NCBI GenBank assembly: GCA_030838815.1
Contig: JAUZEX010000005.1
Span: forward strand, 1-9,170
DNA: 9,170 nucleotides
Origin: Actinomycetota bacterium
GTDB lineage: Bacteria; Actinomycetota; Acidimicrobiia; IMCC26256; BP-133
Direction: 5' to 3'
In this document: positions 1-5,912 of the stretch, piece by piece
Layout: every line of letters begins with the position of its first letter
How positions within the stretch are numbered: the first letter of the stretch is position 1
Position numbers and translations under genes: made by a program
The notes under the pieces: generated by a model
What the model saw: only the letters and a program-made list of their open reading frames with translations
What the model was told of the DNA's origin: nothing
Database searches by the model: none

Positions 1-1259
1 TCGGTCACCATGCGCACCCGGTTGTTCTTGCTGTCGGCGATCCAGAGGTTCCCGTCCTTGTCCAGGTTCAGGTCGTGGATCGTGTTGAATTGCGCCTCCA
101 TGGCCGGGGCCGGCCCGGGGTCGCCGGCCACCCTCGGGTTGTGCCCGTCGGGGTTCGCTTGGCCGTTGCCGGCGATGGTGGTGATGACGCCCGACGGGTC
201 GATCCGGCGGATGCGCGCCCCGCCCTCCTCGGCCACGTAGAGGTTGCCGGCGGAGTCGGAGGCGATGCCCCGGGGCCCGTTCAGGTGGGCCGCGGTGGCG
301 GGCCCGCCGTCGCCGGTGGAGTCGGCCGGGATCGGGTACTGGTTCGTCTCGGCTGCCTTCTCCGCCGCCGAGACGTCGCCGGCGACGGTGGCGATCTTGC
401 CGTCCGGCGTCACCTTGCGGACGAGGTTGTTCTCACTGTCGGAGATGTAGACGGTGCCCTCGGGTGTGGCCCACACACCCTCGGGGGTGTTGAGCTGGGC
501 GTCGGTGGCGAACTTCCCGTCACCGCCGTAGCGCTTGTTGTAGAGGTTGCCCGCCACCCGCGTGATCGTGAGCGGGTTGGCCTTGAGGTCGATCTTGACG
601 ATGGTGTTCCCGCCGCTGTTGCAGATGTAGAGCACGTCGTCGGGCGACATGTACATCGACTTGGGGAACTTGAGGATCGCCTTGTCAGCCGGGCCGTCGG
701 GCCGGCCGTGCTTCTCGTCGCTCCCGGCGATCGTGGTGATGACGCCATCGGCGCCGATCCGGCGGATCCGGTTGTTGAGGCTGTCGGCGATGTAGACGTT
801 GCCCTTGGAGTCGACCGCCACGCCGTGGGGCTGGTTGAGCTGGGCCTCCGTCGCCGGCCCGCCGTCGCCGCCGAATGAGCCGCTCGGGCTGCCGTTGGCG
901 TTGCTGGCCGTGGGCTTGCCGGCGATGGTGGTGATGACCCCGCTCTTGTCGATCTTGCGGATCCGGTGGTTGAGGGCGTCGCCGATGTACACATCACCGG
1001 TCTTCGAGAATGCGACCGCCCGGGGGTTGTAGAGCTGGGCGTCGGTGGCCTTCCCGCCGTCGCCGGAGAACCCGCCCTGGCGGTAGTTCGTGGTCACTCC
1101 GGCGATCGTCCGGATCGTTCCCGGCGGGTCGCCGGGGTCGGCCCGGGCCGCCAGGCCGAGGCCGGTACCGGCGGCCGTCAGGGCCGAGAGTGCTCCGACG
1201 GTGAGGACCCGGGTCCGGGACACCCTCCGACGTGTGGTTCGCTGCTGCTCATCCAACAT
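1..1259 (-). CDS. Secreted NHL-repeat beta-propeller protein (3' end beyond window)
   Basis: The frame is open from ATG at 1259 to the left edge, giving 419 codons without a stop. The start has a good Shine-Dalgarno AAGGAGG six bases upstream (1266-1272). Residues 1-40 look like a signal peptide: an Arg-rich start with consecutive arginines at 10-12, a hydrophobic stretch at about 18-38, and a likely cut after ARA at 38-40. Tat or Sec export cannot be decided. The rest is made of about 40-residue NHL repeats of the form QLNxPxGVAxDxxGNVYIADSxNNRIRKI...GVITTIAG. Six are visible, near residues 75-113, 139-178, 194-236, 255-293, 325-363 and 389-419. Linkers carry GDGGxAT motifs. Six repeats imply a six-bladed or larger propeller, complete or continuing past the edge. 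NHL propellers usually bind ligands or proteins; nothing catalytic is visible. It is separated from the iron operon by a 100-bp gap and probably has its own promoter. Confidence 0.92.
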   Translation of the reverse strand, partial: MLDEQQRTTRRRVSRTRVLTVGALSALTAAGTGLGLAARADPGDPPGTIRTIAGVTTNYRQGGFSGDGGKATDAQLYNPRAVAFSKTGDVYIGDALNHRIRKIDKSGVITTIAGKPTASNANGSPSGSFGGDGGPATEAQLNQPHGVAVDSKGNVYIADSLNNRIRRIGADGVITTIAGSDEKHGRPDGPADKAILKFPKSMYMSPDDVLYICNSGGNTIVKIDLKANPLTITRVAGNLYNKRYGGDGKFATDAQLNTPEGVWATPEGTVYISDSENNLVRKVTPDGKIATVAGDVSAAEKAAETNQYPIPADSTGDGGPATAAHLNGPRGIASDSAGNLYVAEEGGARIRRIDPSGVITTIAGNGQANPDGHNPRVAGDPGPAPAMEAQFNTIHDLNLDKDGNLWIADSKNNRVRMVT

Positions 1260-1265
1260 CCTTCG

Positions 1266-1272
1266 CCTCCTT
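1266..1272 (-). promoter_or_regulatory. Ribosome binding site of the NHL-repeat gene
   Basis: AAGGAGG on the minus strand lies six bases before the ATG at 1259. It is a near-perfect Shine-Dalgarno sequence and decides this start over the out-of-frame ATG at 1252. Confidence 0.8.
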
Positions 1273-1304
1273 GAGGCCGACCATTCGCCACGACAGTGGA
1301 CCAT

Positions 1305-1320
1305 TGTGACAAATGTTACG
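1305..1320 (-). promoter_or_regulatory. Possible promoter -10 / operator upstream of the NHL-repeat gene
   Basis: On the minus strand TAACAT (1313-1318) resembles a -10 hexamer and would give a leader of about 45 bases. No convincing -35 lies 17 bases further up; that position reads CGGGGA. The element sits inside an imperfect palindrome, plus-strand GTGACAAATGTTAC at 1306-1319 (5 of 6 arm bases pair). The palindrome is AT-rich against its surroundings. It may be a regulator site, but the regulator cannot be named. Confidence 0.3.
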
Positions 1321-1335
1321 GATGTTGTTGGTGCA

Positions 1336-1349
1336 TCCCCGGTCGGGGA
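1336..1349 (-). terminator. Weak hairpin after the four-gene operon
   Basis: TCCCC-GGTC-GGGGA forms a short perfect stem 11 bases beyond the TGA (1360-1362) of the last operon gene. There is no U-tract on the minus strand. It could help end the transcript, but it is small and may be chance in GC-rich DNA. Confidence 0.3.
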
Positions 1350-1359
1350 CAGGTGGCGT

Positions 1360-1800
1360 TCAGCCTCCGAAGGCCCCCTCGATGCGATCGGCCAAGCCGT
1401 CGACCTGCTTCCCGAAGGCGTCGCTGTGGGCCTGGCCGGGGGCGGCGGCCCGGAGGGCGGCCGTGGTGGCGGTGAGGTCGGCGGCCGTCTTGGAGCTCAC
1501 CCAGGGGGCCCGCCGGAAGAGCTGCCGGAGGTTCGTCTCCGTGCGGCGCAGCGCCAGGTCGGCGCCGGCGTCGCCCCCGCCGGTGAAGGACGCGGCCGAC
1601 TTTTCCTCGTGGAGGGACACGACCCGCAGCTGCGAGGCGATGGCCCGGGCCTCGGTCCGCACCGACCGCACGCGGTCCTCGACGGTGGGGGCGGAAGAGC
1701 GCCCGGCCACCAGGCCGACGGCCAGCCCGAGCAGGATTCCGGTTCCGCCGATGAGGATGAGGTTGCGGCGCCGCCGCGTCCTCGGAACGTAGATGGCCAT
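1360..1800 (-). CDS. Small single-pass membrane protein, last gene of the iron-permease operon
   Basis: 146 residues from ATG at 1800, with GGAG eight bases upstream. The frame opens further to 1872, but the added 24 residues are Pro-rich with no Shine-Dalgarno, and they would overlap the preceding gene. The protein begins with a basic stretch (Arg at 7 and 9-12), followed by one hydrophobic helix at about 14-33. The remainder is mostly helical and should lie outside the membrane under the positive-inside rule. The outer part has many Ala, Arg and Thr residues and ends in an amphipathic segment (about 126-143). No enzymatic motif or known family was recognised. It starts 52 bases after the hydantoinase-like gene, with no promoter evident between them, so co-transcription with the FTR1 permease is likely. 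A membrane-tethered accessory role in that system is inference only. Confidence 0.75.
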   Translation of the reverse strand: MAIYVPRTRRRRNLILIGGTGILLGLAVGLVAGRSSAPTVEDRVRSVRTEARAIASQLRVVSLHEEKSAASFTGGGDAGADLALRRTETNLRQLFRRAPWVSSKTAADLTATTAALRAAAPGQAHSDAFGKQVDGLADRIEGAFGG

Positions 1801-1852
1801 CTCTAGAGCTCCGGTAGATGGGATCGGCGGGGGGATCGACGGGTCGGGCGCA

Positions 1853-3961
1853 TCATGTCGCCCTGCCGACAATGACGACGGCCTGTCCGCCCGTGGGCAG
1901 ATGGCGGCCCGGGTGGGCCTGCTCCGCCTCGCTCAACTCGGTCAGCCGGTGCCCCGCCACCAGCCACACGGTGGGCGACAGCGTGATCGGGCCCATGTGG
2001 CGGACCTGCCCGGCCACGAGACCCTCGACCAGGGCGGCCCCTGACGGCGCGTCGGCTGGCACGGTCGCCGCCTCGCCCTTCACGTCGAGGACGACGTCGG
2101 CGAACCGGTCGAGCAGGAGCACCCGGCCCCCGGCGCCGTGGCGGGCCAGCCAGTACGACCCGACCCGCTCCGGGGTGCGGAAGCCGGCCGCCTGCGCCGC
2201 TTCCGCCGCCTCGTCGGGGCCGACGGGCGCCCGGCCGGGAACCAGGCCCGAGGCCAGCGCCACCGCCCCGGTCGCCACCACCCGCACCGCCCCTTTGGAC
2301 GGCATCTGGTGCACCTGCACGTCCAGCGTGGCTGGCGCCGCGCCGGCGGCGATCGCCTCGGCCTCGACGGCGGCCACGAGGGCGGCGACGTCGGCCTCCT
2401 CGTCGGAGGCGAAGGTGCGCTCCCGCTCCACCCGCACCAGCGACAGGGCGTCCCCGACCGAGGAGATCACCTCGGCTCCGGGCGGGACGACGCACAGGAG
2501 CCCGAGCGCGCGGGCCAGGGCCCGGCCGACGCCACCGGCGCCGCCGCCCACCGCCACCAGCTTCGGTGCGGTCAGCTGGTGCTGGGCGGCCACGGCCGTG
2601 ACGAGATCGCCGAGGAGGTCGGTGGTGGCGGTGATCATCCGGCGGGCGACCTCCTCGCCGGCCAGTCGGAGGGAGCGGCCGGCCACCTCGAAGGCGGCCA
2701 CGGCCGCGGCGCGGTCACCGGCGGCGTAGTCGCCCTCCTCGACGAGGCCGAGGGCGTTGGCGGCGCAGGTGTTGGTCAGGGCGATGTGGCGGCCGTCGGC
2801 CAATCGGAGCACGAGGTAGTCGTCGGGGTCGCCGGGCCGGGGGGCGATCGTGACCGCTTCGGCGCCGGCGTAGTCGTCGGCCTTGCCGAAGCAGGCGTAG
2901 GGGAGGCCGGCGATGTGGGCGCTGCGGGGCCCCACGCCGTACACCCGTGCCGGGGGAGCCCCCCGCACCCCCGGCCCCCGGCGCTTGCGGGCCCGCAGCA
3001 TCGATCCGCCGGCCACGCCGGCCACCCTCACGTCGAGGGCCCGGACCGCGGTCGAGTGCCGGCCCACCTGCACGTAGGCCAGGACCGGCCGGCCGCCCTT
3101 GATGGCGGCGACATTGGACGAAGTGCCGCCCACCTCGACGATGACGGCGTCGCCGATGGCGCCCGTCCGCAATGCGCCGGCGACCGAGGCGGCCGGCCCG
3201 GAGTAGAGCGTGAGCGCCGGCGCCCGGCGGAAGCCGGCCAGGTCGGTGGCCCCGCCGTCGCCCCGCATCACCATGACGGGGGCGGCCACGCCCACGGAGG
3301 CGACGCCGGCGGCGACGACCTCCGCCGTCCGCAGGGCGATGGGCAGGATGGAGGCGTTGAGGGCGCCGGTCAGGGTCCGCAACTCGAGCCCGTAGAGGCC
3401 GGACAGCTCGGTGGAGGTGGTGGCCGGGATCCCGGCCTCGGCCGCCATCGCCGCCACGGCGGCCTCGTTGCTGGTGTCGTCGGGGGCGAAGGCCTCGGCC
3501 ACGCACAACGCCCCGATCCCGGCCGCCCGGAGACGCCCGACGGCGGCCCGGGCGGTGTCGGGGTCGAACCCGCCGGTGGTGTCGATGAACTCGTGGACGG
3601 TGCGCAGCGTGCGGCTGTCGGTCAGGTCGATGCGGGCCAGGGCGGTCCGCTTGCGGGCTTTCCCGGCGTGGGGGGCGGTGGCCATTCCGAGGACGCCGAC
3701 CGGTACGACGTCGCCCTCCAGCAGGGCGTTGACCGCCTGGGTGGTGGAGTGCGTCACCAACTCGATCGAGCCGGCGCCCTGTCCTGAGGCATCGAGTGTC
3801 GTGGCGATGATCCCGACCACCTCCACGACACCGGCGGCCACGCCGTCGGGGTGGGAGTGCGTGGTCGGCACCACCGCCCGGGCCACGACCCGCGCCTCGC
3901 CGTCGAGGGCCACCGCCTTGGTGAACGTCCCACCGACGTCCACCCCCACCCGCACGCCCAC
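1853..3961 (-). CDS. Hydantoinase/oxoprolinase-family (HyuA-like, ASKHA fold) protein
   Basis: 702 residues from GTG at 3961, two bases after the permease stop, so translation is probably coupled; no Shine-Dalgarno is visible. A second in-frame GTG at 3955 is possible. The frame stays open far upstream, but that part overlaps the permease gene and is a shadow. Family marks in order: the phosphate-binding loop DVGGTFTKAVAL at 8-19, HSTTQAVNALLEG at 71-83 (HyuA proteins usually have HGTTxATNALLE), LYSGPAASVAGA at 252-263, the second phosphate motif VEVGGTSSNVAAIKGG at 275-290, and an adenosine-type glycine run GGGAGGVG at 472-479. Known members are ATP-dependent amidases such as 5-oxoprolinase and N-methylhydantoinase A, or acetone carboxylase subunits. 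No HyuB subunit is encoded nearby, and the segment after about 520 is not a HyuA C-terminus I recognise. The substrate is unknown. Its placement between iron-transport genes is unexpected. Confidence 0.88.
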   Translation of the reverse strand: MGVRVGVDVGGTFTKAVALDGEARVVARAVVPTTHSHPDGVAAGVVEVVGIIATTLDASGQGAGSIELVTHSTTQAVNALLEGDVVPVGVLGMATAPHAGKARKRTALARIDLTDSRTLRTVHEFIDTTGGFDPDTARAAVGRLRAAGIGALCVAEAFAPDDTSNEAAVAAMAAEAGIPATTSTELSGLYGLELRTLTGALNASILPIALRTAEVVAAGVASVGVAAPVMVMRGDGGATDLAGFRRAPALTLYSGPAASVAGALRTGAIGDAVIVEVGGTSSNVAAIKGGRPVLAYVQVGRHSTAVRALDVRVAGVAGGSMLRARKRRGPGVRGAPPARVYGVGPRSAHIAGLPYACFGKADDYAGAEAVTIAPRPGDPDDYLVLRLADGRHIALTNTCAANALGLVEEGDYAAGDRAAAVAAFEVAGRSLRLAGEEVARRMITATTDLLGDLVTAVAAQHQLTAPKLVAVGGGAGGVGRALARALGLLCVVPPGAEVISSVGDALSLVRVERERTFASDEEADVAALVAAVEAEAIAAGAAPATLDVQVHQMPSKGAVRVVATGAVALASGLVPGRAPVGPDEAAEAAQAAGFRTPERVGSYWLARHGAGGRVLLLDRFADVVLDVKGEAATVPADAPSGAALVEGLVAGQVRHMGPITLSPTVWLVAGHRLTELSEAEQAHPGRHLPTGGQAVVIVGRAT

Positions 3962-3963
3962 GG

Positions 3964-5277
3964 TCAGAGCTGCTGAGCCGGTTGCCGGGCCGGAGCGTGC
4001 ACCGGGGCCCGCTCCTCCTTCGGACGGGCGGGAGGCTTCGAAGCGGCGCGGGGCCGGATCACGAACATGTAGACGGCACCGGCCACGTAGACGAGCGCCA
4101 GCACCGCCTGGGTCAGCACGGTCTCCTTGCTCGGCCAGTAACCGAGGGCCTGGGACAGGAAGATCGGGGCCCGGGGCCAGCCGTGGAGCGGGGTGAGGCC
4201 GATGACGTCGGCCTCCTGGAGGCTGCGGACGGCGTTGCCGAGGAAGGCGACCGAGGTGGCCATCAGCAGCACGACCGCTCCGGACAGGAACGTCTTGATG
4301 GGGAGCTTGCGGCCCAGCTTGAAGATCCCGTAGGCGACCACGGTGAGGGCGGCCAGGCCGAGGGCGAGGCCGAGGAGGATCCAGCCCACGAGGCCAGTCC
4401 CGAAGGAGACGAGCGCCTGGTACATGAGCGACGTCTCGAAGCCCTCCCGGAACACGGCCGTGAAGCCGACCAGGACCAGCGCGGTGGTGGAGCCGACCGA
4501 CACCGCGCTCCACACCCGGCTGCGGAGGAACTCGAGCCACCGCCGCTGCTCCAGCCGGGCGATGAGCCAGAACGAGACGTAGAAGAGCACCACCGTGGCG
4601 ACGATGGCCGTGACGGCCTCGAGCACCTCCCGGCCGAACGGGAGGGAGTCGAGGACGACCCGCAGCACGAAGAAGATCACCACGCTGGCGGCCACCGCCG
4701 CCCCCATGCCGATGACCACCGGCTTGCGGTACTGGGAGGCCTTGGCCGCCTCGAGGTAGCCGAGGAGGGCCGACAGGAGGAGGACGGCCTCGAGCCCCTC
4801 CCGGAAGATGATCAGGAACGACTGGCCGGCCACCACCGACGGAGCGCCGAGCCCCGTGCTGGTCAGCTCGCGCTCGCTGTCGTTGATGAGGCGGCGCAGC
4901 TCGATGACGGCGTCGCGGATCTGCCCGGTCGGGGCCCCGCCGCTGATGAGCCCCCGGATCTCGGCGAACTTCGTCTCGGCGTCGGCGGTGAGCCGGGGGG
5001 CGACGACCCGCAGCGGGATCTCGACGAGCTCGAAGTGGTTGAGGTAGCCGGATTTGGCCTCGGCGAAGGCGTCCTGGGCGTCCCCCGACTTCACCCGTTC
5101 CAGGGTCTGGTCGATCGACTGGCGAACCTGATCGAGTTGGCGGACGGCCGCTGTGCGGGAAACGCTCCCCGCCGCTCCGGCCGCCGGGGCCAGGAGCCAC
5201 CAGAGGGCCGCGGCCAGGAGGACCGCCGGGAGCAGGCGGCGGAGCGGGGGCCGGTGGTCGGTGATGGTTCCGGTCAT
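3964..5277 (-). CDS. FTR1-family high-affinity iron permease (EfeU-like) with periplasmic N-terminal domain
   Basis: 437 residues from ATG at 5277. A signal or first hydrophobic segment (about 14-36, ending AGAAG) precedes an extracytoplasmic helical domain (about 38-145). That domain contains YLNHFELVEIPLR at 78-90, a pattern seen before the channel in long bacterial FTR1 proteins. The channel part follows with about seven membrane helices (roughly 152-175, 186-208, 219-241, 262-286, 293-316, 328-349, 386-407). Both signature motifs are intact: FREGLE at 158-163 and FREGFE at 276-281. Their REGxE glutamates bind ferric iron during uptake in Ftr1p and EfeU. The C-terminal tail (about 408-437) is basic and Pro-rich. 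Escherichia coli EfeU lacks the N-terminal domain, so this protein is markedly longer. It lies seven bases after the secreted helical-domain gene, is followed two bases later by the hydantoinase-like gene, and shares the iron-box promoter. Confidence 0.95.
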   Translation of the reverse strand: MTGTITDHRPPLRRLLPAVLLAAALWWLLAPAAGAAGSVSRTAAVRQLDQVRQSIDQTLERVKSGDAQDAFAEAKSGYLNHFELVEIPLRVVAPRLTADAETKFAEIRGLISGGAPTGQIRDAVIELRRLINDSERELTSTGLGAPSVVAGQSFLIIFREGLEAVLLLSALLGYLEAAKASQYRKPVVIGMGAAVAASVVIFFVLRVVLDSLPFGREVLEAVTAIVATVVLFYVSFWLIARLEQRRWLEFLRSRVWSAVSVGSTTALVLVGFTAVFREGFETSLMYQALVSFGTGLVGWILLGLALGLAALTVVAYGIFKLGRKLPIKTFLSGAVVLLMATSVAFLGNAVRSLQEADVIGLTPLHGWPRAPIFLSQALGYWPSKETVLTQAVLALVYVAGAVYMFVIRPRAASKPPARPKEERAPVHAPARQPAQQL

Positions 5278-5284
5278 CGTCCCG

Positions 5285-5713
5285 TCAACCCGGGAACTTG
5301 GCCAGGTAGGCCTTCACGGCGTCGGCGATGTCGGCCGACGCCTGCTGCCCCTTGGGTCCGTCGCCGGCGGCGGCGGCCTTGGCCAAGGCGGCGAAGTCAT
5401 CCTCGAAGCGGATGTAGAGGTCCTTGTCGTTGGCCCGCACCGTGCCCTCGACGGCTTGCCAGGCGGGCTCGATCCCGGCATTGAGGTCCTTGGCGGCCTT
5501 GGCATCGGCGCTGGCGGCGAGCCCGACCTGACCTGCGAGGGAGTTGATCGTCCCGAGCCCGGCGCTGACCTCGGCGGCGGAGGCGCGGTGGTCCTCGGGG
5601 GCGCTGCTCGACCCCGAGGCCTTGGTCTTGTCGCTCCCCGAGCTGCAGGACACCCCGCCCACGGTCAGGACGAGGACAACGGCCACGGCGCTCCCGACGG
5701 ACCTTCGGTTCAC
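5285..5713 (-). CDS. Secreted/lipoprotein-like EfeO/FTR1-associated helical-domain protein, first gene of iron operon
   Basis: 142 residues from GTG at 5713, chosen because TAAGGAGG lies five bases upstream. An upstream in-frame TTG would place that Shine-Dalgarno inside the gene. The N-terminus is a short basic start, a hydrophobic core (7-21) and Cys at 23 followed by a Ser/Gly/Lys-rich linker. This resembles a lipoprotein signal, but the -3 residue is Gly rather than Leu or Val, so lipidation is only probable. The mature part (about 45-142) is predicted helical and ends with IEPAWQAVEGTVRAND (81-96), Y100, F103-E-D (103-105) and AVKAYLAKFP. From memory this W-x3-EG...ND..Y..FED pattern occurs in helical domains of EfeO/EfeM-like iron proteins and FTR1 N-terminal regions. 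The acidic residues could bind iron. Position as first cistron before the permease supports a periplasmic iron-handling role. The M75 HxxE metallopeptidase-like motif of full EfeO is not seen. Confidence 0.85.
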   Translation of the reverse strand: MNRRSVGSAVAVVLVLTVGGVSCSSGSDKTKASGSSSAPEDHRASAAEVSAGLGTINSLAGQVGLAASADAKAAKDLNAGIEPAWQAVEGTVRANDKDLYIRFEDDFAALAKAAAAGDGPKGQQASADIADAVKAYLAKFPG

Positions 5714-5718
5714 CCCAC

Positions 5719-5726
5719 CCTCCTTA
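5719..5726 (-). promoter_or_regulatory. Ribosome binding site deciding the GTG start at 5713
   Basis: TAAGGAGG on the minus strand, five bases before GTG 5713-5711. It is the strongest Shine-Dalgarno of the operon and excludes the longer TTG-initiated reading frame. Confidence 0.8.
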
Positions 5727-5749
5727 CCCACCAATGCCGCACACGGATC

Positions 5750-5768
5750 TTAGGTGGGCCTAAATATA
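5750..5768 (-). promoter_or_regulatory. IdeR/DtxR-like iron box
   Basis: The plus strand reads TTAGGTGGGCCTAAATATA. Compared with the DtxR/IdeR consensus TTAGGTTAGGCTAACCTAA, the first half-site TTAGGT is exact and the centre GSCTAA also fits, giving about 13 of 19 positions. The inner core TTAGG-TGGG-CCTAA is itself a palindrome. Seen from the minus strand, the box begins at the -10 hexamer of the operon promoter and runs downstream across the likely transcription start. A metal-bound repressor there would block polymerase. Iron repression of iron-permease genes by IdeR/DtxR is established in actinobacteria; binding here is inferred. Confidence 0.7.
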
Positions 5769-5791
5769 GGACCAGCGCACGGCTGCGGCAA
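5763..5791 (-). promoter_or_regulatory. Promoter of the iron-permease operon
   Basis: On the minus strand -35 TTGCCG (5786-5791) and -10 TATATT (5763-5768) are separated by exactly 17 bases. The -10 matches TATAAT at five of six positions and is one of the few AT-rich spots in the window. Transcription would start near 5755, leaving a leader of about 40 bases that contains the Shine-Dalgarno at 5719-5726. Confidence 0.65.
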
Positions 5792-5837
5792 TGGGAAAGC
5801 CCAGCCTTACGGGTGACCGAAGCGGCGGGGCCGGACG

Positions 5838-5893
5838 CGCCGACCCCGACCGGAGAGCCCACGTCGTCGTGGGTCCTGCGCTCGGGGTCGGCG
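5838..5893 (-). terminator. Two-tier hairpin downstream of the cupredoxin gene
   Basis: Perfect 12-base arms CGCCGACCCCGA (5838-5849) and TCGGGGTCGGCG (5882-5893) enclose a second perfect hairpin, CCCACG-TCGT-CGTGGG (5858-5873). The structure begins about 20 bases after the cupredoxin stop and lies before the promoter of the next operon. Its position suits a transcription terminator or an mRNA 3' stabiliser. There is no U-tract on the minus strand, which is common for GC-rich actinobacterial terminators. Being symmetric, it would also fold in a plus-strand transcript. Confidence 0.6.
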
Positions 5894-5912
5894 TACGGCG
5901 GGGTTGGTCGGT

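Noticed and set aside
169..938. Repeated DNA such as GCCGGCGATGGTGGTGATGA near 168 and 918
   Set aside because: These are the coding sequence of recurrent NHL-repeat ends (VITTIAG), not an independent DNA repeat or CRISPR; spacing and sequence vary with the blades.
1801..1872. Longer start for the small membrane protein
   Set aside because: The extra residues are Pro/Ser-rich and would overlap the previous gene. The ATG at 1800 has its own GGAG at proper spacing.
2138..3787. Long plus-strand open frame (549 residues) opposite the hydantoinase-like gene
   Set aside because: Its protein is Gly/Arg/His-rich low complexity with no domain. It is the antisense of a gene with clear family motifs, as expected in very GC-rich DNA.
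3962..5200. Upstream extension of the hydantoinase-like reading frame, suggesting a fusion of about 1115 residues
   Set aside because: The added part overlaps the permease in another frame and is Pro/Arg/Gly-rich. The family's N-terminal DVGGTFT motif begins right after the GTG at 3961.
3982..5484. Long plus-strand open frame (500 residues) opposite the FTR1 gene
   Set aside because: Composition is Glu/Gly/Arg/His repeats without domains. The minus strand encodes an intact FTR1 permease over the same bases.
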